From positions 1-10,518 of the forward strand of contig CAKZIH010000079.1 in NCBI GenBank assembly GCA_936931335.1: a DNA stretch of 10,518 nt. Direction: 5' to 3'. Below are positions 1 to 8,068 of this stretch, piece by piece; position 1 is the stretch's first letter, and each line of letters begins with the position of its first letter. A program made the translations under genes and the position numbers. The notes under the pieces were generated by a model. It ran no database searches and was not told the origin of the DNA. It saw nothing but the letters and a program-made list of their open reading frames with translations. The stretch comes from an uncultured Nostocoides sp. Lineage in GTDB: Bacteria > Actinomycetota > Actinomycetes > Actinomycetales > Dermatophilaceae.

Positions 1-55
1 CAAGAAGGCCGGTCTCAAGAAGGCCCGCAAGGCGCCGCAGTACAGCAAGCGCTGA
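1..55 (+). CDS. rpsI: 30S ribosomal protein S9, C-terminal end only
   Basis: Only the last 17 codons and a TGA stop at 53-55 are inside the window; the gene starts to the left. The visible residues read KKAGLKKARKAPQYSKR, which is the very conserved lysine/arginine-rich tail of ribosomal protein S9. In this family the tail ends in K/R-A-P-Q-(Y/F)-S-K-R and reaches the ribosomal P site, where it contacts tRNA. A strong hairpin follows 18 bases after the stop, so transcription of the usual rplM-rpsI unit probably ends here. In many actinobacteria glmM comes shortly after rpsI; here about 1.37 kb of mostly decayed DNA separates them. The assignment is firm because the tail is distinctive, though short. 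Confidence 0.93.
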   Translation, partial: KKAGLKKARKAPQYSKR

Positions 56-73
56 TCCACGCGCTACGCCGCC

Positions 74-114
74 ACGGCGGGGTGCCTCCCATTCGTTGGG
101 GGGCGCCCCGCCGT
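74..114 (+). terminator. Hairpin terminator after rpsI
   Basis: A 17-base left arm (74-90) pairs with a 17-base right arm (98-114) around the 7-base loop ATTCGTT. All pairs are Watson-Crick except two G-U wobbles. It begins 18 bases after the rpsI stop codon. There is no run of T after the stem (TGTCGTTCCC follows), which is common for terminators of GC-rich actinobacteria. The position at the end of a ribosomal-protein operon supports a terminator, and the stem could act on either strand. Confidence 0.72.
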
Positions 115-161
115 TGTCGTTCCCGCGGCATACGCTGCGAGCAAGGGAAAGCGGTAGCCAG

Positions 162-449
162 GTGAGCGACGGGCGCGAGATCTGGACGATCGGGCATTGG
201 ACCTGTCCGATCCCCGACTTCCTCGCGCCGCTGGACCAGGCCGGCATCGAGGAACTGATTGATGTGCGCGCGCATCCCGGCTTGCGGCGCAATCCGTAGT
301 TCGGCAGCGATGCCATGGCTCAGTTGCTGCCCGAGCACGGGATCGACTACCGCACCTTCCCGGCGCTCGGCGGGCGCCGGCGCCGACAGACCGATATCGA
401 TCGGGCGATCAATGCGGGCTGGCAGAACGACAGCTTCAAGAACTACGCA
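162..449 (+). pseudogene. DUF488-family protein remnant (nonsense mutation, C-terminus lost)
   Basis: From a GTG at 162 the frame reads VSDGREIWTIGHWTCPIPDF, then an I-D-V-R-x-x-P-G-x-R-R-N-P block, and stops at TAG 297-299. The same frame continues with the expected family sequence: FGSDAMAQLLPEHGIDYRTF, A-L-G-G-R-R-R, and N-A-G-W-Q-N-D-S-F-K-N-Y-A. DUF488 proteins carry TIGHS near the start, then D-V-R-x-x-P-x-S-R-x-x-Q-F, then L-G-G-R-R. The stop therefore sits exactly where the family has Gln before Phe, so a CAG to TAG change is the simple explanation. Homology ends near 449, and the family's C-terminal half, including its late cysteine-containing motif, is missing. The next bases belong to a different gene family (a dehydrogenase tail), so a deletion joined the two. 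A purine-rich AAGGGAAA lies at 143-150 upstream. The molecular function of DUF488 proteins is not settled. The decay call is firm; the exact start is less so. Confidence 0.82.
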
Positions 450-451
450 GG

Positions 452-649
452 CGGGCGGACGATCTCGGGGGGAGCGTCCCCGAGGCCGTCGAGAGCTTCC
501 TCGAGGAAGAGCGGCCGTAAATGGAGCTGGGCCGTCGCGGGCGTCCCGAGGAGGTCGCCAATGTCATCGCCTTCCTGTGCTCCGACGCGGCGAGCTTCGT
601 CAATGGCTCGAACTACCGGGTGGACCCGGGCTCGGTGGCCACGATCTGA
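452..649 (+). pseudogene. Short-chain dehydrogenase/reductase C-terminal fragment
   Basis: In one frame this stretch reads roughly S-V-P-E-A-V-E-S-F-L-E-E-E-R-P, then TAA at 518-520, then MELGRRGRPEEVANVIAFLC, S-D-A-A-S-F-V-N-G-S-N-Y-R-V-D, and ends with S-V-A-T-I and TGA at 647-649. The block R-x-G-R-P-E-E-V-A-x-V-I-A-F-L-x-S-x-x-A-S-F-x-x-G-x-x-x-x-V-D-x-G is the standard end of classical NAD(P)-dependent short-chain dehydrogenases. The Rossmann-fold start, the catalytic Ser, and Tyr-x-x-x-Lys are all absent, so this cannot be an active enzyme. An in-frame TAA interrupts even the remaining tail, and Pro replaces the usual Gly in the final V-D-G-G-S. The ATG at 521 could in principle open a 42-codon reading frame, but that is only the dehydrogenase tail. 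The left edge is approximate. The right end overlaps the 3' end of the minus-strand kinase-like pseudogene. Confidence 0.82.
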
Positions 650-1240
650 CCGGGGGCCGCGCCGGGCTCCGGGCGGCGCAGGGTCGCGAGCCAGGCGGCG
701 ACCTCGCGCCGGGACCTCAACCGGACGATGGGCAGCTCTGGGCGTTGCATGCAAAGCTCGGCCACTCGCTGGCCGGTCGTGCCGTGGGTTCGCCACGCCC
801 ACCGAATGATGTGATCGGGCTCGCGCACGATCGTCCATAGCGGCGGCTCGCTATTGCCGTGCCAAAGCTCGGTGAGCCGCACGCGGCGGCTGAGCGTGCG
901 CCGGATCACTTGGCGCATCACCAGCGGGCGGGGCAGGTCGAGCCAGACGACAAGGTCGGCGCGCTCGGCGAGCATCGGGCGGGTGACCGCATACTGCCAT
1001 TCGCAGACCCATGCCGGGCGGGCGCAGAGCTCCCGGCCCCGGTCCTCGAAATTGGGCATGGGCGTCCATCTCGGCCCGTGATACAGACCGTCCAACTCGA
1101 CGATGGGTAGCTCCAGCGCCTGCCCAATCGTTGCGCGAGAGTGGTTTTGCTCGACCGGGAGTTCCGGCCACCAGGATGCGCCGCGCGCCGACGCCGGGGC
1201 CGGGCGCGCCACCGTCGGTGGACGGGGGATTCGCGGTCAT
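613..1240 (-). pseudogene. P-loop nucleotide-kinase-like (adenylate kinase-type) pseudogene with two frameshifts
   Basis: Read from an ATG at 1240, one frame gives M-T-A-N-P-P through A-R-R-I-L-V-A-G-T-P-G. The frame then shifts near 1155 to S-S-K-T-T-L-A-Q-R-L-G, and shifts again near 1122 to QALELPIVELDGLYHGPRWT and on to the stop at 613. Joined, this is a P-loop (Walker A) protein of about 209 residues. It has E-L-D-x-L-Y-H-G-P-x-W-T-P after the P-loop, W-Q-Y, L-V-W-L-D-L-P, and W-x-G-N-x-E-P-P-L-W. This is the pattern of the small actinobacterial adenylate-kinase-like ATPases, a family whose substrate is mostly unknown. Each shift is explained by loss of one base. In addition the Walker A reads G-T-P-G-S-S-K-T where the family has Gly before Lys, so the nucleotide-binding loop has also drifted. 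No single frame covers both the P-loop and the rest. The start is uncertain. The last codons (613-649) run through the dehydrogenase fragment on the other strand. Confidence 0.85.
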
Positions 1241-1253
1241 ACCCGCGAGCGTA

Positions 1254-1318
1254 GGCGGGACGGTGCGCCGCTCGTCGGCGCCCGCCCGGCACCGCAGCAC
1301 CGGCCCGCCTCCGGGCCG
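1254..1318. repeat. Two tandem GC-rich inverted repeats in the glmM upstream region
   Basis: One hairpin pairs GCGCCG (1265-1270) with CGGCGC (1276-1281) and may be extended by GGCGGG at 1254 with CCCGCC near 1281. A second pairs CGGCCCG (1301-1307) with CGGGCCG (1312-1318) around CCTC. They lie between the start of the broken kinase-like gene and glmM. Neither has a T run. They could be relic terminators or untranslated-leader structure. In DNA this GC-rich, short perfect palindromes also arise by chance. Confidence 0.35.
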
Positions 1319-1362
1319 CTGGGACACGTGTCGAGAGGTATGGCGGACGCTTGGCCCACGAT

Positions 1363-1390
1363 TACCATGCAGGGGGCCGCCTCGGCGGCC
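1363..1390 (+). promoter_or_regulatory. Possible -10 box and leader hairpin of glmM
   Basis: TACCAT at 1363-1368 fits the actinobacterial -10 pattern TANNNT, but no good -35 box lies 16-18 bases upstream. Right after it a compact hairpin, GGCCGC-CTCG-GCGGCC (1375-1390), is followed by TTTCGTGC and then by the glmM ribosome binding site. If the -10 is real, the transcript would start almost at the foot of this stem, so the stem would be a 5'-end structure. Otherwise it may be a terminator that blocks read-through into glmM. The sequence alone does not decide. Confidence 0.3.
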
Positions 1391-1424
1391 TTTCGTGCAT
1401 CATCCCCAGGAAGGTAGTCACTAG

Positions 1425-2771
1425 ATGGCTCGTCTGTTCGGCACCGACGGCGTGCGGGGTCTCGCCAATCGCGATATCACCGTGGAGTTGGCGTTGAGCC
1501 TCTCGGTGGCGGCGGCGCACGTCCTCGGCGAGCCGGCGCGCGCTGGCGGCCGCAAACCGAAGGCGGTCGTCGGGCGGGATCCGCGGGCCTCGGGGGAGTT
1601 CCTCTCCGCCGCCGTCGTGGCCGGCCTGGCGTCCGCGGGTGTCGATGTCCACGACGTCGGGGTCCTGCCCACACCGGCCGTCGCCTTCCTCACCGCGGAC
1701 ATGGACGCGCACTTCGGGGTCATGCTCTCCGCCTCGCACAATGCGATGCCCGACAACGGGATTAAGTTCTTCGCCGCCGGCGGCCACAAGCTGCCCGATG
1801 CCGTGGAGGATGAGATCGCGGCGCGAGTGGGGCAGGTGTGGGACCGGCCGATCGGGGCCGAGGTGGGACGTGTGCACAGCAATCGCGCCGGCCAGGCCCG
1901 GTATGTCGCCCACCTCCTCGCCGCGCTGCCCAACCGTCTCGATGGCTTGGACATCGTCATCGACGCCGCCCACGGCGCCGCCAGCGCGGTTGCTCCGGAG
2001 GTCTTCCGGCTCGCGGGGGCCGAGGTCTATGAGATCGGTTGCCAGCCCGACGGGCTGAACATCAACGACGGCTACGGCTCGACGCACCTGCGTCAGTTGC
2101 AGTCCGTGGTCCTGGCGCGTAAGGCCGATTTTGGGATCGCCCACGACGGGGATGCCGACCGCTGTCTGGCCGTCGATCACACTGGCGCGGTCGTCGACGG
2201 CGACCAGATCATGGCGGTGCTTGCCCTCGCGCTCAAGGAGCGTGGGGCGCTCAAGGACAACACCCTCGTCGCCACGGTGATGAGCAATCTCGGTCTGCTG
2301 CAAGCGATGTCGCGTGAGGGGATCGAGGTGCATAAGGCCGCGGTCGGCGATCGCTATGTGCTGGAGCGGATGCGCCAGGACGAGCTGAGCCTCGGGGGCG
2401 AGCAGTCCGGCCACGTGATCATGCTCGAGCATGGCACCACCGGTGATGGTGTGCTCACCGGGCTGATGCTGGCGGCCCGGGTGGTGGAGACCGGCCGGTC
2501 GCTGGCCGATCTCGCAGGCGTGATGACCCGCCTGCCGCAGGTGCTCGTCAACGTCAAGGGTGTGGACACCGCCCGGGTGGGCACGGACGAGGAACTCCAG
2601 GCGGCGATTGCGCGCGAGGAAGACGCGCTCGGTGACTCGGGGCGGGTCCTGCTGCGCAAGTCCGGCACCGAGCCCCTGGTGCGGGTCATGGTTGAGGCCG
2701 CGACGGCCGAGCAGGCTCGCGAGGTAGCCGACCGGTTGGCCGACGTGGTCCGCACCCGTCTGGCCCAGTAA
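1425..2771 (+). CDS. glmM: Phosphoglucosamine mutase
   Basis: This 448-residue cytoplasmic enzyme converts glucosamine-6-phosphate to glucosamine-1-phosphate, on the route to UDP-N-acetylglucosamine and peptidoglycan. It begins M-A-R-L-F-G-T-D-G-V-R-G, the family's usual N-terminus. The phosphoserine loop S-A-S-H-N-A-M-P-D-N-G-I-K-F-F has catalytic Ser104. The magnesium loop D-G-D-A-D-R is at 241-246. The sugar-binding loop G-E-Q-S-G-H is at 325-330. The C-terminal phosphate-binding loop R-K-S-G-T-E-P is at 411-417. All four domains of the alpha-D-phosphohexomutase fold are present and the length is typical, so the gene looks fully functional. The start is supported by AGGAAGG at 1408-1414, ten bases before ATG. 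The next gene follows after 9 bases and is probably co-transcribed. The glucosamine-type S-A-S-H-N-A and N-terminus separate it from phosphomannomutases. Confidence 0.97.
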   Translation: MARLFGTDGVRGLANRDITVELALSLSVAAAHVLGEPARAGGRKPKAVVGRDPRASGEFLSAAVVAGLASAGVDVHDVGVLPTPAVAFLTADMDAHFGVMLSASHNAMPDNGIKFFAAGGHKLPDAVEDEIAARVGQVWDRPIGAEVGRVHSNRAGQARYVAHLLAALPNRLDGLDIVIDAAHGAASAVAPEVFRLAGAEVYEIGCQPDGLNINDGYGSTHLRQLQSVVLARKADFGIAHDGDADRCLAVDHTGAVVDGDQIMAVLALALKERGALKDNTLVATVMSNLGLLQAMSREGIEVHKAAVGDRYVLERMRQDELSLGGEQSGHVIMLEHGTTGDGVLTGLMLAARVVETGRSLADLAGVMTRLPQVLVNVKGVDTARVGTDEELQAAIAREEDALGDSGRVLLRKSGTEPLVRVMVEAATAEQAREVADRLADVVRTRLAQ

Positions 2772-2780
2772 GGTCCGCGA

Positions 2781-3704
2781 ATGACCAATGCTCCGGCCGG
2801 CTGGTACCCGCAGCCCGATGGCACGCAGCGTTATTGGGATGGCAATGCCTGGGATGACCGCCACCCATTGGCGCCGAACACGTCGGGGAGCCCTGGTCGA
2901 CCGGTGCCGATCCAGGATCGTCCGACGAATCCGGGGGCCACGCCGACCCCCGCCACCCCGGGTATGCTGTCCGCCCGCCGACCGGCATTCATTGTGCCGC
3001 TGGTAATCCTGACGCTGCTCGTGGGGGTCCTGACCTTCGGTCTCGCCTACGGGCTGAACCGGGACGGGGCGCAAGACGGCGCGGTGACCCAGTCGTCCGC
3101 CTCGTCGTCGGTCGCGATCCCGGCGCCGACGTTGGACCCGTCGGTCGGCCCGACGCAAGCCGCGGCCGATTATGGTTCCTTCGCGGAGCAGACCTACGCC
3201 GGCCATGGCGACTCGGTGATCAATCTGCCTGCGCAGGCGCGCGCGGGCCTGGTCACCGCCGAGCACGACGGCGCGCAAAACTTCATCATTGTTGGCCTGA
3301 CCGCCGACAACGACAACACCTACGACTTCCTGGTCAATGTGATCGGCAAGTACCAGGGGACGACGGCATACGGGCTGGTGGACAGCGGCGAACGGACGGC
3401 CCGGCTCAAGGTCACCGCCGATGGGGATTGGTCCATCACCCTGAAACCGATGTCTGCAGCCCCGCAGCTCGGCGAAAAGGCGAGCGGCACCGGCGACGCC
3501 GTGTATTGGATGGATGGACCAGCCCGGGACTGGCAGATCCGGCACCCGGGCAAGGGCAGCTTCTCGGTGACCCAGGCGGGGCCGGACGCCCAAGACAATG
3601 TGGTCAGCGCGACGGATGCCTACCGGGGCATGGTGCCCCTGGTCGGGGGCCGGCGGGTGCTATCGGTGCAATCCGAAGGGCCCTGGTCGATCGCGGTCAG
3701 TTAA
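2781..3704 (+). CDS. DUF2510 domain membrane-anchored protein with duplicated C-terminal domain
   Basis: The protein has 307 residues. Residues 5-31 are a DUF2510 module, A-G-W-Y-P-Q-P-D-G-T-x-R-Y-W-D-G-N-A-W, a short tryptophan-rich motif common at the N-terminus of actinobacterial membrane proteins. A Pro/Thr-rich linker follows, and then one transmembrane helix at about 69-91 (FIVPLVILTLLVGVLTFGLA). A Ser/Ala/Pro linker leads to an extracytoplasmic part from about 130. That part contains two similar halves, about 142-224 and 238-306, each starting G-D-(S/A)-V and closing with the pattern G-(D/P)-W-S-I-x-(L/V). I read these as duplicated beta-rich domains. No catalytic motif is visible and the function is unknown. 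It starts 9 bases after glmM with AAGG as ribosome binding site, which suggests co-transcription and a possible envelope role. The C-terminus faces the MOSC gene convergently. Confidence 0.88.
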   Translation: MTNAPAGWYPQPDGTQRYWDGNAWDDRHPLAPNTSGSPGRPVPIQDRPTNPGATPTPATPGMLSARRPAFIVPLVILTLLVGVLTFGLAYGLNRDGAQDGAVTQSSASSSVAIPAPTLDPSVGPTQAAADYGSFAEQTYAGHGDSVINLPAQARAGLVTAEHDGAQNFIIVGLTADNDNTYDFLVNVIGKYQGTTAYGLVDSGERTARLKVTADGDWSITLKPMSAAPQLGEKASGTGDAVYWMDGPARDWQIRHPGKGSFSVTQAGPDAQDNVVSATDAYRGMVPLVGGRRVLSVQSEGPWSIAVS

Positions 3705-3707
3705 TCG

Positions 3708-3721
3708 CGGCCGATTGGCCG
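3708..3721. terminator. Small hairpin between convergent genes
   Basis: CGGCC (3708-3712) pairs with GGCCG (3717-3721) around GATT, in the 24-base gap between the stop of the DUF2510 gene and the stop of the MOSC gene. The stem is only 5 bp and no T run follows on either strand. It is placed where a bidirectional terminator would be useful, but the support is weak. Confidence 0.25.
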
Positions 3722-3728
3722 GCCGGGG

Positions 3729-4571
3729 TCAGTCGTCGCTGGTGGCGACGGCCTCGTCACCACGGGTGAGCCGGCCGCCATTCTCCGGGATCAATTGCAT
3801 CGCAAACCAGGTCTTGCCCTCGCGCTTGCGATGCCGGGCCAGGGTGCGGATGGGTTCCGGGCCGCGGGCGAGCGTGGCCGGTTCAATGGTCGTCATCACG
3901 CACCGATCCACCCCCTTGGCCACCCGAAAAGTGGTCTCCCCGATGCGGATTCGGCTCCAGCGGTCTTCGGCGAAGGGTTCCAGGTCACCGTCAACGACCA
4001 GATTGGGTCGGAAGCGGTCCATCGCCAACTGCGTCACCTCCGCCTGGCGCTCGGCGGCGGTTTCCGTCACCCAGTCCTGCAGCTGTCGTAGGGAGGCGGT
4101 GGTCGCCAGGGTGACCGGATAGCCGTCGGCGAAGGCGGTCATTTCCCCCTCGCGCGCGTACGTGGGGTTGAGCGGCCGGGGGCGAGCCAGGTGCACCAGG
4201 CGCAGGTCCGATCGGCCGGTTGCCTCGGCCAACCAGTCATCGAGCCCCGGCGCCGGTATGGCGTCCAATGGTCGCCCGTGCACGGTGACCGGCACGCTCT
4301 CCCCGCTCGGGGTCGCCAGGAGTTGCTCCCGCATACCGGGGGCCCGCAGGCGCAGCGCATGCGTCAGCCCCGGGTCGGTGTCCGGGGTGTCGGCGACGAT
4401 GCGGAAGAGCGCGGGGAGTTCGCGCGCGGTGGCGCATTCACCGCTTTCGTCGACGATCATCCACCGGCGGTCGCCGGCCAATCCCAGGCCGTCGACGAGT
4501 GCCGACTCGACCGGACGGATGGCGGTGCTCTTGACGGGGTGGACACGGATTTCGGTGAGGCGCAACGACAT
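3729..4571 (-). CDS. MOSC-domain protein (YcbX/mARC-like, no ferredoxin domain)
   Basis: The protein has 280 residues. An N-terminal MOSC_N beta-barrel (about 1-120, starting M-S-L-R-L-T-E-I-R-V-H-P-V-K-S) is followed by a MOSC domain (about 130-270). The latter contains R-F-R-P-N-L-V-V-D-G at 186-195 and the family cysteine in V-D-R-C-V-M-T-T at Cys224, the expected ligand or sulfur carrier for molybdenum cofactor. MOSC proteins bind or sulfurate molybdenum cofactor, and YcbX/mARC members reduce N-hydroxylated compounds. The 2Fe-2S ferredoxin domain of E. coli YcbX is absent, so the electron donor, if any, is unknown. I chose the ATG at 4571 because GGAG lies five bases upstream and the family begins here. 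An ATG at 4592, overlapping the carbonic anhydrase stop as ATGA, would add seven residues but lacks a ribosome binding site. It is the last gene of the minus-strand run. Confidence 0.9.
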   Translation of the reverse strand: MSLRLTEIRVHPVKSTAIRPVESALVDGLGLAGDRRWMIVDESGECATARELPALFRIVADTPDTDPGLTHALRLRAPGMREQLLATPSGESVPVTVHGRPLDAIPAPGLDDWLAEATGRSDLRLVHLARPRPLNPTYAREGEMTAFADGYPVTLATTASLRQLQDWVTETAAERQAEVTQLAMDRFRPNLVVDGDLEPFAEDRWSRIRIGETTFRVAKGVDRCVMTTIEPATLARGPEPIRTLARHRKREGKTWFAMQLIPENGGRLTRGDEAVATSDD

Positions 4572-4588
4572 ACGGGCTCCGGTCGGGG

Positions 4589-5265
4589 TCATGAGGCGTT
4601 CGTCGGGCCGATATCGCCGACGACGCGCACCACGGCGGCTTCACCGTGGGCAAGGTTGTACTCCGCGCCGACGATGGCCAGCGAGCCGTCGGCGACCCGG
4701 GAAGCGATCAGGGTGGAGCGCTCGGCGAGCAAGTTGCAGGTGGCCTCCACATGCTCGCGTTCCACGAGTTCGACCGAGGTGCGGCCGGCGCGGGTGGCGG
4801 AAAGCACACTGGGCGTGACGCGTTCGACGATATCGCGCAGATATCCGGGCGGGATCACCCCAGTGGCGACCGACTTCATCGCCGCGCCCACCGCGCCGCA
4901 GGTGTCATGCCCGAGGACGACGATCAGCGGCGCTCCGAGCACGGCGACGCCGAATTCCAGCGAGCCCAGCACACTCGGGTCAACCACATGCCCGGCCGTC
5001 CGGACCACGAAGAGATCCCCGAGGCCCTGGTCGAAGATGATCTCGGCGGCGACCCGGGAATCGGCGCAGCCGAAGAAGATCGCGAACGGCCGTTGCGCCT
5101 GGGCCAAGGCGCTGCGCGCGTGCACATCCTGGTGCGGGTGCGCCGGGGTCTCCGCGACAAACCGGGCATTGCCCGCCTGCAGCGCGGCCCAGGCCTCGGC
5201 GGGGGTATTCGGTCGCTGCTGGGAGTCGGCGGGCGTCGCTTTCGGTGCCGTGCTGGGGGCGTGCG

Positions 5266-5269
<4 letters not shown>
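4589..5269 (-). CDS. Beta-class carbonic anhydrase
   Basis: This 226-residue enzyme interconverts carbon dioxide and bicarbonate with a zinc ion. The zinc ligands are visible as Cys68 in G-C-A-D-S-R and His121 and Cys124 in G-H-D-T-C-G-A. The conserved Asp70-Arg72 pair of the active site is present. The family's helix L-Q-A-G-N-A-R-F-V is at 30-38 and S-L-E-F-G-V at 103-108. The first 20 residues are a Pro/Ala/Thr/Gln-rich lead without a signal-peptide shape, so the protein is probably cytoplasmic. The start is GTG at 5269, overlapping the fumarase stop by four bases (GTGA), which indicates translational coupling. Bicarbonate from this enzyme would serve carboxylations such as those of PEP or pyruvate, a reasonable partner to a citric-acid-cycle enzyme, though that link is inference. 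Confidence 0.95.
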
Positions 5270-6984
<1,715 letters not shown>

Positions 6985-7025
6985 CGATCAAGGAATCCTG
7001 TTCTGCGGCAACAAAGTATGGGAGG

Positions 7026-7949
7026 TCAGAGTTCGTCCAGGCTCGGGGCATAGGCGCCGGCCCGGGCCACGGTCATGGCGCCGCAGCGACCGCCGCGCTC
7101 GATCGCGGGAGTGATGGCGTCGGCGTTGGCCTGCTGCAACTGCATACGGGCCTCGGGGCCGCCCAGCAGGCCGGCGGAGGCGAGGCCGGAGATCAAGCCG
7201 GCCATGAAGGAATCGCCGGCGCCGACGGTGTCCACCACCGTGGTCGCCGGGGCGGGCAACTCCCGCACCTCACCGGTGGAGCGCACCCGGAAGCTCACGC
7301 CATGCTCGGCCTTGGTGATGACGACCAAGGCCGGGCCGAGGTCGCACCAGCGCGCCAGGACGTCCTCGACGGAATCGTCGGGGTACATCGTCGCCAGGTC
7401 GTCACTGCTGGCCTTGACCACATCGGCGAGCGGAATGATCGACTCGATGCGGGCGATCGCGGCTGCGGTGTTGCCCATGATGCTGGGCCGGAAGTTCGGG
7501 TCATAGGAGGTCGTCGCCTGTTCCCGGCCGGCCTCCAGGGCGGTGGCCACGTCCGCGGCGCCCGGGTCGAGGACCGCGGCGATGGAGCCGGTATGCAGGT
7601 GGCCCACCTCGGGCCCGATCTTTACCGGTCCGGGCGCCCAGCGAATATCGAATTCGTATGTGGCAGCGCCGCTTTGGTCGATATTCGCGACCGCGGTGGA
7701 GGTGGGGTCCTCGCCTTCGTCGTCGACGACCTGGATGGAGTGACGGGTCAGATGGCGGCGGATGCGCTCGCCGCGCGCGTCCTCGCCGAGGCAGGTGGCG
7801 AAGGTGACCTTGTTGTCCAGGCGAGCGAGGCCGACCGCGACATTGGCGGGGGAGCCGCCCACATGCTCGACCGGGGTCTCGGCATGCCGGGCGACGATGT
7901 CGATGAGCGCCTCACCGATGACCAGGTACTCCGTCACACTGCGCGTCAT
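7026..7949 (-). CDS. PfkB-family carbohydrate kinase (fructokinase-like)
   Basis: This 307-residue sugar kinase has the ribokinase fold. PfkB signature 1 is seen as G-G-S-P-A-N-V-A-V-G-L-A-R-L at 31-44, and signature 2 as D-T-V-G-A-G-D-S-F-M-A-G at 240-251, with Asp246 the expected catalytic base. Y-D-P-N-F-R-P at 149-155 and K-A-S-S-D-D-L at 179-185 resemble bacterial fructokinases, so fructose is the best guess, but ribose or another ketose or aldose cannot be excluded. A good ribosome binding site, AAGGGG, lies just before the ATG at 7949. It is the first gene of the minus-strand run and is read away from the DUF4245 gene. In mycobacteria the gene between fumarase and the DUF4245 gene is the fructose bisphosphatase gene glpX. 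Here a kinase occupies that slot, which is unusual to my knowledge. Confidence 0.92.
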   Translation of the reverse strand: MTRSVTEYLVIGEALIDIVARHAETPVEHVGGSPANVAVGLARLDNKVTFATCLGEDARGERIRRHLTRHSIQVVDDEGEDPTSTAVANIDQSGAATYEFDIRWAPGPVKIGPEVGHLHTGSIAAVLDPGAADVATALEAGREQATTSYDPNFRPSIMGNTAAAIARIESIIPLADVVKASSDDLATMYPDDSVEDVLARWCDLGPALVVITKAEHGVSFRVRSTGEVRELPAPATTVVDTVGAGDSFMAGLISGLASAGLLGGPEARMQLQQANADAITPAIERGGRCGAMTVARAGAYAPSLDEL

Positions 7950-8068
7950 CGTGACCCCTTTGCCTGATCGTTCGCCACCCGGCCGACTCTACTGCCGCCG
8001 TGGGCTGCGCCGGAGCGGCTGGCTCGCGCCGGTGTGGGGAGGGCGCGGGGATGGGGGACGATAGGGGT
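7950..8068. promoter_or_regulatory. Divergent promoter region, sugar kinase / DUF4245 gene
   Basis: These 119 bases must hold the promoters of both flanking genes. For the kinase (minus strand), TAGAGT at 7991-7986 fits TANNNT and would give a leader of about 30 bases containing the AAGGGG ribosome binding site; no clear -35 box is seen. For the DUF4245 gene, a degenerate -10-like GACGAT at 8057-8062 ends six bases before the ATG at 8069, which would give a leaderless mRNA, but the first base is off-consensus. The purine-rich GGGGGAC at 8053-8059 could instead be a ribosome binding site. Confidence 0.35.

Noticed and set aside
297..299. Amber readthrough or a special amino acid at TAG in the DUF488 frame
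   Set aside because: The same frame loses its C-terminal half soon after and no recoding structure is visible; decay is simpler.
521..649. A 42-codon small protein starting at ATG 521
   Set aside because: The product is just the C-terminal tail of a short-chain dehydrogenase, continuous with homologous sequence upstream of the TAA, so it is a remnant rather than a small gene.
1362..3593. Very long minus-strand open frame (743 codons) opposite glmM and the DUF2510 gene
   Set aside because: It runs antisense across two genes with clear families, has Arg/His/Gly-rich composition without domain patterns, and results from the strong GC bias at third codon positions.
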